Shown in pieces: positions 8,450 through 15,859 of a stretch of DNA of 29,738 bases. The DNA is from Bacteroidetes bacterium UBA1947 (GTDB taxonomy: Bacteria; Bacteroidota; Bacteroidia; Chitinophagales; Chitinophagaceae), in contig DDET01000031.1 of NCBI GenBank assembly GCA_002336915.1, positions 14,674 to 44,411 of the forward strand, written 5' to 3'. Each line of letters starts with the position of its first letter. The first letter of the stretch is position 1. The notes beneath the pieces were generated by a model. The model searched no databases and was not told the origin of the DNA. It saw only the letters and a program-made list of their open reading frames with translations. The translations under genes were made by a program, and so were the position numbers.

Positions 8450-10288
8450 ATGTGCGGTATTGTTGGTTACATAGGCAATAAAGATGCTTTCCCGATACTC
8501 ATTAAAGGGCTTAAGAGGCTTGAATACCGGGGTTATGACAGTGCCGGTATAGCGCTGTTGAACGGCGACCTGAGCGTCTTTAAAAAGGCAGGCAAGGTAA
8601 GTGAACTGGAAAAGTTCACCGAAGGCCATCCATTAGGGGCTACCATAGGCATTGGCCATACACGCTGGGCTACACACGGTGTACCTAACGACCTGAATGC
8701 CCACCCACACATTTCACAGTCGGGCGATCTTGCCATTATCCACAACGGTATCATAGAGAACTATGCTTCCATAAAGGCGGAACTGGAAAAGCGCGGTTAT
8801 GCTTTTCATTCCGATACGGATACGGAAGTATTGGTGAACCTTATAGAAGAGGTAAGGAAAACAGAGAACAGCACATTGGATGACGCTGTGCGCATAGCGC
8901 TGAACGAAGTTGTGGGCGCTTACGCCATAGTAATAATAGACCGCAAGAATCCCAACCAACTGATAGCTGCACGCAAAGGCAGCCCGCTGGTGATAGGTAT
9001 AGGCGAAGACGAATTTTATATAGCCTCCGATGCTTCACCCATCATAGAATACACCCAGAACGTGGTGTACATGGATGACCAGGAATACGTGGTGGTGAAC
9101 AGGGACGGCACTTTTACCATACGCACCTTAGGAAATGTTGAAAAGTCACCCGCAATCCAGAAGCTCGAAATGTCGCTGGAGGCGATCGAGAAAGGCGGCT
9201 TTGAGCATTTCATGCTTAAAGAAATATATGAGCAACCCAAGGCAATAGAGGATTCTTTGCGCGGCCGTATGAATGCACTGCAGGGATGGATAAAGCTGGG
9301 CGGTGTAAGTGAGTACGAAGCGAAGATCGATAATGCCAAACGTTTCATCATCACAGCCTGCGGTACCTCGTGGCACTCAGCCCTCATAGGCGAGCACCTT
9401 ATAGAAGACCTTGCACGCGTACCGGTGGAAGTAGAATACGCTTCCGAGTTCCGCTACCGCAACCCGATCATTAACGAGGGAGATGTAGTAATAGCCATAT
9501 CACAATCGGGTGAAACAGCAGATACCCATGCTGCGATAGAACTGGCTAAAGAAAGGCAGGCGCTCATATTCGGCATCTGTAACGTTATCGGCTCATCAAT
9601 AGCCCGTACTGCCCACGCAGGCACTTACACACACGCAGGCCCTGAAATAGGCGTAGCCTCAACAAAAGCATTCTCTACGCAGATATCGATACTTACCCTT
9701 ATTGCATTGCAGATAGCTATGCAGAAGGGCACTATACCTACATCGCAGATACGTACTTACCTCTACGAACTGGAAAGCATACCACGTAAGATAGAAGAAG
9801 CCCTGAAGCTGGATGCACAGATAAAAGAACTGGCTGCTATCTATAAAGACGCTAAGAACTTCCTGTACCTGGGCCGCGGTTATAACTTCCCCGTAGCACT
9901 GGAAGGTGCATTGAAGCTGAAGGAGATATCTTACATACACGCCGAAGGCTACCCTGCTGCCGAAATGAAGCACGGGCCCATAGCCCTGATAGACGAAGAA
10001 ATGCCCGTGGTGTTCCTGGCTACCAACCAGAGCGCCTATGAAAAGATCGTATCGAACGTGCAGGAAGTAAAAGCGCGCAAAGGCAAGATCATAGCAGTAG
10101 TAAATAAAGGGGATAAACAAATAGCTGCACTGGCCGATCACGTTATCGAAGTACCGGAAACAGAAGAAATACTGTCGCCGCTGATAACCATAGTGCCCCT
10201 GCAACTGCTGGCTTACCATATCGCCATACTACGTGGCTGCAACGTAGACCAGCCCCGCAACCTTGCCAAGTCGGTAACGGTTGAATAA
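8450..10288 (+). CDS. glmS: Glutamine--fructose-6-phosphate aminotransferase (isomerising)
   Basis: GlmS makes glucosamine-6-phosphate from fructose-6-phosphate and glutamine, the entry step to UDP-GlcNAc for peptidoglycan and LPS. The protein has the full 612 residues. MCGIVGYIG exposes the N-terminal nucleophile Cys2 after Met removal. RRLEYRGYDSAG, GHTRWATHG and HNGIIEN form the glutaminase site. Two SIS sugar-isomerase domains follow (FIITACGTSWHSALIG, AISQSGETADT, then LYLGRGYNFPVALEGALKLKEISYIHAEG). The C-terminus DQPRNLAKSVTVE is diagnostic. No glmS ribozyme is expected in this phylum, and there is no room for one in the 12-base gap upstream. A strong stem-loop follows the stop. Confidence 0.98.
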   Translation: MCGIVGYIGNKDAFPILIKGLKRLEYRGYDSAGIALLNGDLSVFKKAGKVSELEKFTEGHPLGATIGIGHTRWATHGVPNDLNAHPHISQSGDLAIIHNGIIENYASIKAELEKRGYAFHSDTDTEVLVNLIEEVRKTENSTLDDAVRIALNEVVGAYAIVIIDRKNPNQLIAARKGSPLVIGIGEDEFYIASDASPIIEYTQNVVYMDDQEYVVVNRDGTFTIRTLGNVEKSPAIQKLEMSLEAIEKGGFEHFMLKEIYEQPKAIEDSLRGRMNALQGWIKLGGVSEYEAKIDNAKRFIITACGTSWHSALIGEHLIEDLARVPVEVEYASEFRYRNPIINEGDVVIAISQSGETADTHAAIELAKERQALIFGICNVIGSSIARTAHAGTYTHAGPEIGVASTKAFSTQISILTLIALQIAMQKGTIPTSQIRTYLYELESIPRKIEEALKLDAQIKELAAIYKDAKNFLYLGRGYNFPVALEGALKLKEISYIHAEGYPAAEMKHGPIALIDEEMPVVFLATNQSAYEKIVSNVQEVKARKGKIIAVVNKGDKQIAALADHVIEVPETEEILSPLITIVPLQLLAYHIAILRGCNVDQPRNLAKSVTVE

Positions 10289-10312
10289 GTTGATTATATG
10301 ATAAAAAATATA

Positions 10313-10347
10313 CAATGGGGGTAAAAATTGAAATTTTACCCCCATTG
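10313..10347 (+). terminator. 14-bp perfect stem-loop between glmS and metK
   Basis: CAATGGGGGTAAAA (10313-10326) pairs perfectly with TTTTACCCCCATTG (10334-10347) around a 7-base loop. It lies 24 bases after glmS and 52 bases before metK. No T-run follows on the plus strand (CGTTAAATT). The A-rich run is on the left side instead, so by shape it would terminate better on the minus strand, where no gene needs it. It may be a terminator, a transcript-stabilising end, or part of the metK leader. Confidence 0.65.
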
Positions 10348-10399
10348 CGTTAAATTGCAGACCAATCATAAATTTTAATCTAAATACTCGATAACAAAC

Positions 10400-11659
10400 A
10401 TGCCTTATTTATTCACATCAGAGTCCGTATCAGAAGGGCATCCTGATAAAGTAGCCGACCAGATATCCGATGCATTAGTTGATAATTTCCTGGCCTGGGA
10501 CCCGCAATCAAAAATAGCTTGCGAAACATTGGTGACCACAGGGCAGGTAGTGCTTGCCGGCGAAGTAAAATGCAATACTTATATAGACGTACAAACCATA
10601 GCGCGCGAAGTGATAGCTAAAATAGGCTACACCAAGAGCGAATATATGTTCGAGGCGCATTCATGCGGCGTTCTTTCTGCAATACACGAACAGTCACCCG
10701 ACATTAACCAGGGCGTGGAGCGCAAAAAGAAAGAAGAACAAGGCGCAGGCGACCAAGGTATGATGTTTGGCTATGCTACAAATGAAACCGCCAACTACAT
10801 GCCGCTGGCATTAGACATGGCACACCTGCTGCTGCGCGAGCTGTCTGCTATACGGCGCGAAGGCAAAGAAATGAAGTACCTGCGTCCTGATGCCAAAAGC
10901 CAGGTGACGCTGGAGTATGATGACAACAACAAGCCTGTACGCATTGATGCCATCGTTATCTCTACACAGCATGATGATTTTGCTGACGAGAAAAAAATGC
11001 AGGACCGCATCACCAAAGATGTAAAAAACATCCTCATCCCGCGCGTTATAAAAGCATATCCCGAATACCAGCACCTGTTCAACAACAAAATAAAATACCA
11101 CGTTAACCCGACGGGCAAGTTCGTAATAGGCGGCCCACACGGCGATACAGGCCTCACCGGCCGTAAGATCATCGTAGATACCTACGGTGGCAAAGGCGCA
11201 CACGGTGGTGGTGCCTTCTCAGGTAAAGATCCATCTAAGGTGGACCGCTCTGCAGCATATGCCACTCGCCATATAGCCAAGAACCTTGTGGCAGCAGGTG
11301 TATGTAATGAAGTACTGGTGCAGGTTTCATACGCTATAGGCGTTGCGCAACCAATGGGTGTTTACGTAAACACTTACGGCACTGCAAAAGTGAACATGAC
11401 CGATGGCCAGATATCTAAAATTGTAGAGGCAGTATTTGACATGCGCCCTTACTTTATAGAAACACGCCTCAAGCTGCGCCAGCCTATGTACAGCGAATGC
11501 GCAGCTTACGGGCACATGGGCCGCAATCCTGAAACAGTTACGAAAACTTTCCGTTCAGCCGATGGCAAAACAAAGAGCATGAAGGTAGAACTGTTCACCT
11601 GGGAGAAGCTGGATTATGTAGATAAAGTAAAGAAGGCCTTCAAGGTGAAGAATAAATAG
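10400..11659 (+). CDS. metK: S-adenosylmethionine synthetase
   Basis: MetK forms S-adenosylmethionine from methionine and ATP, releasing phosphate and pyrophosphate, in the cytoplasm. MPYLFTSESVSEGHPDKVAD contains the ATP-binding HPDK at residues 14-17. GAGDQGMMFGY (about residues 115-125) is PROSITE signature 1 of the family and GGGAFSGKD (about 268-276) is signature 2. GGPHGDTGLTGRKIIVDTYGG lies between them. At 419 residues it is slightly longer than the roughly 385-residue E. coli enzyme, with extra length in the charged middle region around REGKEMKYLRPDAKSQ. No recognised SAM riboswitch is visible upstream. A strong terminator follows. Confidence 0.98.
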   Translation: MPYLFTSESVSEGHPDKVADQISDALVDNFLAWDPQSKIACETLVTTGQVVLAGEVKCNTYIDVQTIAREVIAKIGYTKSEYMFEAHSCGVLSAIHEQSPDINQGVERKKKEEQGAGDQGMMFGYATNETANYMPLALDMAHLLLRELSAIRREGKEMKYLRPDAKSQVTLEYDDNNKPVRIDAIVISTQHDDFADEKKMQDRITKDVKNILIPRVIKAYPEYQHLFNNKIKYHVNPTGKFVIGGPHGDTGLTGRKIIVDTYGGKGAHGGGAFSGKDPSKVDRSAAYATRHIAKNLVAAGVCNEVLVQVSYAIGVAQPMGVYVNTYGTAKVNMTDGQISKIVEAVFDMRPYFIETRLKLRQPMYSECAAYGHMGRNPETVTKTFRSADGKTKSMKVELFTWEKLDYVDKVKKAFKVKNK

Positions 11660-11672
11660 CACACAACAATAT

Positions 11673-11704
11673 AAAAGCCTCCCGATTGATCAGGAGGCTT
11701 TTTA
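11673..11704 (+). terminator. Bidirectional terminator of metK and lysC
   Basis: AAAAGCCTCC (11673-11682) pairs with GGAGGCTTTT (11693-11702) around a 10-base loop and runs into further T residues (TTTTTATTTTAT). The left arm's AAAA gives a U-run on the minus strand as well, so it can serve both metK and the converging aspartate kinase gene. Confidence 0.9.
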
Positions 11705-11755
11705 TTTTATGAATGACTATCACTTGTCAACCTATCAACTTATCAACCAGACAAA

Positions 11756-13021
11756 TTACATCACCACTACCTGGACCGTATGCCTTGTTTTCTGCTCCAG
11801 CAGCACTGTCTTATTTTTAGTAAGGTCAAACGTCACCTCGGGTGAGTAATGCCTGATAGTGAGCAGGCTAACGCCTTCATTGCGCAGCACTTTATAGTTC
11901 ACTTCCAGCTCGTCTATTAGCTTTTCCACTTTATCTTCCCTCCTGTCCACGCAGGCTACAAAGCTGATGGCAGCATTCTGTATCAGGTTGATCTTTATGT
12001 TCAGCTTGTGAAATATCTCGTAGATGTCGCTCAGGTTATCCTCGGTAATAAATGAGAAATCTTTGGTGGTTGCCTGTACCAATACCTGGTCCTGCTTCCA
12101 CACTATAATAGGCGGGTATGACGCATCCCTCACTTCGTTCTGTATCACGGTTCCTTTCAGGCTCCTGTCCAGGAAACACTTTACGTACAGGGGTATATTA
12201 TTATTCTGCAGGGGTTTTATGGTTTTGGGGTGTATCACCTGCGCACCATAATAAGCCATTTCTATTACCTCGTGGTAGCTGATCGCCTCTATCTTCACAG
12301 TTTCGCGAAAGAGCCTTGGGTCTGCATTCAGCAGGCCTTCTACATCCTTCCATATCGTTACGGCATCGGCATGCAGCATAGCTGCCATCAGGGCCGCTGT
12401 ATAGTCCGATCCTTCCCTGCCAAGAGTTGTGGATGCATTGTCCGCCGTTGAACCTATAAAGCCCTGCGTCAGCACACTCTTGCCTGATGCCAGTATCTTG
12501 CCAATTACATCATTCGCCTGCTTTTCAGAATACTCCATGTTTACCCGCGCATCACGGAAGGTATCATCGGTGCGCAATACATCACGCACGTCCACCCACT
12601 CATGGCTGAAGCCCTGCTCATGCAAATAATAAGATAGTATCAGTGTCGACAGCAATTCCCCGATGCACACGATCTGGTCGTAAGAATAGTCATATTTCGC
12701 TGCGCTGGCATCATCAATTGCCCAGTGCAGCTCGGTGAAATAAACACTCAAAGCCTTTTGGGCTTCCGCATAATATTTATCATTCAGCAGTTCCTTTGCG
12801 TATTCAAGGTGGGCCTGTTCCAACTTATGCGCCAGCTCTATGGCCGCATCTTTCTCACCTTTACAGGCAGTTGTTACTATCTGTTCCAGTGCATTGGTCG
12901 TCTTGCCCAATGCCGATACAACCGTTATGACCGGCTGTGGCGCTTCTTTGAAAATGGGCAGTAAAGCCCTTACCCTATCGGGCGTTGCTATGGACGCCCC
13001 CCCGAATTTGTAAACCTGCAT
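11756..13021 (-). CDS. lysC: Aspartate kinase (monofunctional, ACT-regulated)
   Basis: Aspartate kinase phosphorylates aspartate as the first step towards lysine/diaminopimelate, threonine and methionine. The 421-residue protein starts MQVYKFGGAS, a variant of the usual KFGGTS motif with Ala in place of Thr. VVSALGKTTN, GELLST, TTLGREGSDYTAAL and AYYGAQVIHPKTI are standard kinase-lobe motifs. After about residue 300 the sequence fits two ACT domains (FSFITEDNLSDIYEIFHKLN and NEGVSLLTIRHY), which normally bind end-product amino acids. It is not fused to homoserine dehydrogenase. It lies 63 bases after the OstA-like gene, with repeats and promoter matches in that gap. Confidence 0.95.
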   Translation of the reverse strand: MQVYKFGGASIATPDRVRALLPIFKEAPQPVITVVSALGKTTNALEQIVTTACKGEKDAAIELAHKLEQAHLEYAKELLNDKYYAEAQKALSVYFTELHWAIDDASAAKYDYSYDQIVCIGELLSTLILSYYLHEQGFSHEWVDVRDVLRTDDTFRDARVNMEYSEKQANDVIGKILASGKSVLTQGFIGSTADNASTTLGREGSDYTAALMAAMLHADAVTIWKDVEGLLNADPRLFRETVKIEAISYHEVIEMAYYGAQVIHPKTIKPLQNNNIPLYVKCFLDRSLKGTVIQNEVRDASYPPIIVWKQDQVLVQATTKDFSFITEDNLSDIYEIFHKLNIKINLIQNAAISFVACVDRREDKVEKLIDELEVNYKVLRNEGVSLLTIRHYSPEVTFDLTKNKTVLLEQKTRHTVQVVVM

Positions 13022-13029
13022 TTTTGTAA

Positions 13030-13067
13030 GTAAAAAGTCAAATGTAAAAAGTCAAAAGTAAAAAGTC
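13030..13067. repeat. 14-base direct repeat upstream of lysC, about 2.7 copies
   Basis: The unit GTAAAAAGTCAAAN occurs at 13030-13043 and 13044-13057, with a partial third copy at 13058-13067. A related string (TCAAAAGTAAAAAGG) lies upstream of atpG at 874-888. On the minus strand each junction between units creates a TAnnTTTG box. Confidence 0.85.
13039..13060 (-). promoter_or_regulatory. Two tandem -7 promoter elements for lysC
   Basis: On the minus strand TACTTTTG (13053-13060) and TACATTTG (13039-13046) both match TAnnTTTG and lie 14 bases apart, generated by the repeat unit. They are 18 and 32 bases upstream of the lysC start. No well-spaced -33 TTTG was found for either. Confidence 0.4.
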
Positions 13068-13084
13068 GGGATTATTTACATATA

Positions 13085-14737
13085 CTACTCAAACAGCTCT
13101 TCCTTTGTTTTGGGCCGCTGCTCGGGTAGCCATTGGAAACGGCTCAGGCGCAATCCCGGTATGTTCGCCTTATCCATGGGTGTCATGGTTTGGTGCACAT
13201 CCTTAATAAAGAGAATCTTATCTATTTCCTCATCCTTGAAAAAAGCCTTCATGCTGTCGCTCTTGGCTTCATTCACGCCCAGGTAGGCACCATCGTCGTC
13301 CTTCGAATAGTGAATGGCTTCAGCCTCGGGTGTTACCAGCATATCTTTTATGGCCTGTTTCACAAAATATGAGGTAAGTGTCTTGCCCTGTATCTGGTCA
13401 TACATCTCAGCCTTATCGGGCCCCGATTGCGATACCACAAGCGCCTTGCTGGGCACATACATCTTCTTCAGGTTGGTACTGTCGGTATATAGCAATATCG
13501 TGTCACCTGTTATCTGGCTCTTTCGCGACCATGCTATCGGCGTATACATCATGCGGATGATGGAATCCTGCTGCGAATAGCTGATACTATCGCATTTGCC
13601 CTGCAATGAGTCAGAAAAAATGAGTACATGATGATAACCTATAAAAAAACGCTTGCGGCTCGAGTCGCGTTCAATTGCGGTTACAGTGTCGGGTATGCGC
13701 TGCATCTCTTCTTTCTTCCCTTTTTTCACCTTCACCATTATGTAATGAACTACAGTATCCTCAGGCTTAGGTACCGGGAAAGAGAACAAGGTATCGGCAC
13801 GTATATACAGGCTATCACTGCCGTTCACCTGCTTCATCACAGGCTTTATCATAGCCTTCATGCGTTTCAGCTTTTCATTATACACGGCATGCCCGCAATA
13901 CAATGTGCTCTTCTGCCCCGTATCCAGTATGATCACCTTGCCCATTGCTTCACCCTTGCCTGTTATCTTGTTATAGTGTATGGTGTCCGCCTCTATATAC
14001 TGGTCATCGTTGTAAATAGAAGAGCGCCCCAGAAAATGTGCTATTTCATTTTTACTGTCGTAAGAGCCGCTGCAGGTATGCAGTATCGCCTTTTCATTTG
14101 TTACCACGGAGCATGCATAGAAATCGGTTACCTGTGTTTCGGTATAATAGCCCAGGTCTTCAGATATTATCTCGGTATGTGGCTGCGTGACAATAACGTG
14201 ATGGATGAAACGTGCATATTTGGTCTTGCTGTCGTAATGTCCTTCCACGCTCGATACCGTGGTTGAGTCGTTCTGTAGTGTACCGTTCTGCATATAGACA
14301 CCTGTTTTTGCAGCCATGTCGTAAGTTAGTTCTTGCGTCCACAGGGTATTCTTGCCATCTGTAAGTTTAACATTGCCGCTCATGTACGCCATTTTATTGC
14401 CGGCTGTATAGCGCATGTAATCGCTTTCGGCCTGCGTGCCGCTTAGCTGTACTATCCGCACATTCCCGAAGGCCTCGATATTTTTATTGAAGGTGTACAA
14501 ATAAGCACTATCGCAAGACATCAGGTCGGTCCCTTGTTTGAACTGCACTTCACCGATCCATTTTACTATTTCTCCTGAATCTGTGGTGACATGGTCGGAG
14601 TATATGTTGTGGGTTATCTCAATGGCCATCTTGTCATCCTTCTGCTGCGCCTTTGCAGCACCCGAAGCAAACAAGCAGATGCAGCACATCAAAAGAATGC
14701 GCACATTTACACTAATAAATGACCGGGGGATATTCAA
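13085..14737 (-). CDS. OstA-like periplasmic/outer-membrane protein (LptA/LptD N-terminal type)
   Basis: A 550-residue exported protein with a signal peptide ending at about GAAKAQ (residue 31). The body is a long beta-rich array of OstA/LptA-like repeats: GEIVKWIGEVQFKQGTDLMS, KNIEAFGNVRIVQLSG, GNKMAYMSGNVKLTDGKNTL, KGEAMGKVIILDTGQ and DTIHYNKITG. This is the 'write down what is in the membrane, add a new layer' pattern of LPS-bridge proteins, and in Bacteroidota it is annotated OstA-like. It probably helps carry LPS across the periplasm. The C-terminal 200 residues have longer, less regular strands and no obvious 16-strand barrel, so it is not a full LptD. It follows the MCE protein gene by 25 bases, which suggests co-transcription. 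Confidence 0.85.
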   Translation of the reverse strand: MNIPRSFISVNVRILLMCCICLFASGAAKAQQKDDKMAIEITHNIYSDHVTTDSGEIVKWIGEVQFKQGTDLMSCDSAYLYTFNKNIEAFGNVRIVQLSGTQAESDYMRYTAGNKMAYMSGNVKLTDGKNTLWTQELTYDMAAKTGVYMQNGTLQNDSTTVSSVEGHYDSKTKYARFIHHVIVTQPHTEIISEDLGYYTETQVTDFYACSVVTNEKAILHTCSGSYDSKNEIAHFLGRSSIYNDDQYIEADTIHYNKITGKGEAMGKVIILDTGQKSTLYCGHAVYNEKLKRMKAMIKPVMKQVNGSDSLYIRADTLFSFPVPKPEDTVVHYIMVKVKKGKKEEMQRIPDTVTAIERDSSRKRFFIGYHHVLIFSDSLQGKCDSISYSQQDSIIRMMYTPIAWSRKSQITGDTILLYTDSTNLKKMYVPSKALVVSQSGPDKAEMYDQIQGKTLTSYFVKQAIKDMLVTPEAEAIHYSKDDDGAYLGVNEAKSDSMKAFFKDEEIDKILFIKDVHQTMTPMDKANIPGLRLSRFQWLPEQRPKTKEELFE

Positions 14738-14762
14738 GCTTTGTAATTGTTATTTTGTAGAA

Positions 14763-15707
14763 TTAGTCTTTCCTCTTTTTGCCAAAGATAGTGAGGTTTA
14801 TATATCGCGATGGATGCGCCTGCAGGTCGGCAACCAGGCCATTCAGCGTTTTCAATGTCTCCGTCAGGTTATTGTACAATTGCTTATCGTTCACCACCAT
14901 ACCCAGCGATCCTTCGTTGTTATTGATCTTGCCCATCACCAGGCGCAGCTCATTTGCCGCCGACTGAAGATCTTTCACCGTTTGCTCTACGGGCGCTTTT
15001 GCAAGCTGATCAGTAGTAGCTTTGGCATTGTCCAGTATATGATTGATATTCTCGTTGTTTTTTGCCAGGTTGCCGGTGATACTGTTGGCATTATCTATTA
15101 CCGATGACAGCTCACCACTCTTACTATTCAGGCTATTTGAAAAATCTTTAAAATTCTTCATCGTCACGTCCAGCGATGCGATCGTATTGTTCAGCCTCTG
15201 TTTAGTTGAGTCGTTCAGGATCACGTTAATACTCAGGAGCGCAGTGTCCAGTTTGCCCACGGCTATCCGCACATCCTTTATCAGGGGGCTTAGCTCTACG
15301 GAAAGATTATCCAGTATACCACCTTCCACTGCCGTGGCCAGTTCACCCTCATCTTTTACCTCGTTCTGGCCGGTTCCCAGTTCCAGGCTTATCACTTTTG
15401 TACCCAGCAGATCGGCGGAGATGAGTTTCGCCACGGTTCCTTCAGGTACTCTTATTTTTTTGCTTACTGAGAGTACTACTCTTACAGTGCTGTCATTCAG
15501 TTTTATCTCAGACACCGTACCCACTGCCATACCCTTCACCTGCACTGCGGCCGAGGCCTGCAGCCCCTGCACATTGGCAAAGTGGCATATATATTCCTTT
15601 TCGGCGGAAAAAACATTGGCCCCTTTTAAGAAATAAAACCCTGCAAAAAATATCAATATCGCCGCTGCTACCAGTATTCCTATCCTTGCTTCTTTGGACA
15701 TCTTCAT
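14763..15707 (-). CDS. MlaD/MCE family protein
   Basis: A 314-residue MCE-domain protein, probably anchored in the inner membrane and involved in lipid traffic across the envelope. I set the start at 15707 (MKMSKEARIG) and not at an in-frame ATG at 15746, because the -7 promoter match at 15744-15751 would put that ATG ahead of the transcript start. One transmembrane helix (ILVAAAILIFFAGFYFLKG) is followed by the MCE domain: ANVQGLQASAAVQVKGMAVG, VSEIKLND and KLISADLLGTKVISLELG. From about residue 140 to 290 the sequence is helical, rich in Ser, Asn and Leu, and probably coiled. Partner permease and ATPase genes are not next to it here. It leads the mlaD-ostA-like pair. Confidence 0.9.
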   Translation of the reverse strand: MKMSKEARIGILVAAAILIFFAGFYFLKGANVFSAEKEYICHFANVQGLQASAAVQVKGMAVGTVSEIKLNDSTVRVVLSVSKKIRVPEGTVAKLISADLLGTKVISLELGTGQNEVKDEGELATAVEGGILDNLSVELSPLIKDVRIAVGKLDTALLSINVILNDSTKQRLNNTIASLDVTMKNFKDFSNSLNSKSGELSSVIDNANSITGNLAKNNENINHILDNAKATTDQLAKAPVEQTVKDLQSAANELRLVMGKINNNEGSLGMVVNDKQLYNNLTETLKTLNGLVADLQAHPSRYINLTIFGKKRKD

Positions 15708-15743
15708 AAACCTATGATTTCTATGGTGTTCTCTTATTACAGG

Positions 15744-15751
15744 CAAAAGTA
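15744..15751 (-). promoter_or_regulatory. -7 promoter element of the MCE gene
   Basis: TACTTTTG on the minus strand matches TAnnTTTG and lies 37 bases before the chosen start at 15707. It is downstream of the terminator at 15809-15838, so the MCE gene appears to be transcribed independently of the gene before it. Confidence 0.5.
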
Positions 15752-15808
15752 ATGAAAAGGTGCTTCAAAATGTTCTTATAGGGCTTACCAAATGCATGCC
15801 AATATGTG

Positions 15809-15838
15809 AAAACCCTCCATTGCTATTGCAATAGAGGG
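15809..15838 (-). terminator. Terminator after the propeller/barrel gene
   Basis: Read on the minus strand, CCCTC-T-ATTGC (15838-15828) pairs with GCAAT-G-GAGGG (15823-15813) around a 4-base loop, with one T-G opposition in the stem, and is followed by TTTT (15812-15809). It lies 22 bases after the stop of the large gene ending at 15860. Confidence 0.8.
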
Positions 15839-15859
15839 CCTGTATATCATGTACTTAGC

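Noticed and set aside
10289..10399. SAM riboswitch upstream of metK
   Set aside because: Apart from the simple hairpin I see no conserved core of a known SAM riboswitch class. It is kept only as an open question about the hairpin.
13628..14266. 212-codon plus-strand ORF opposite the OstA-like gene
   Set aside because: It is rich in Tyr, His and Arg with no domain pattern, typical of antisense translation. The minus frame has a signal peptide and regular OstA-like repeats.
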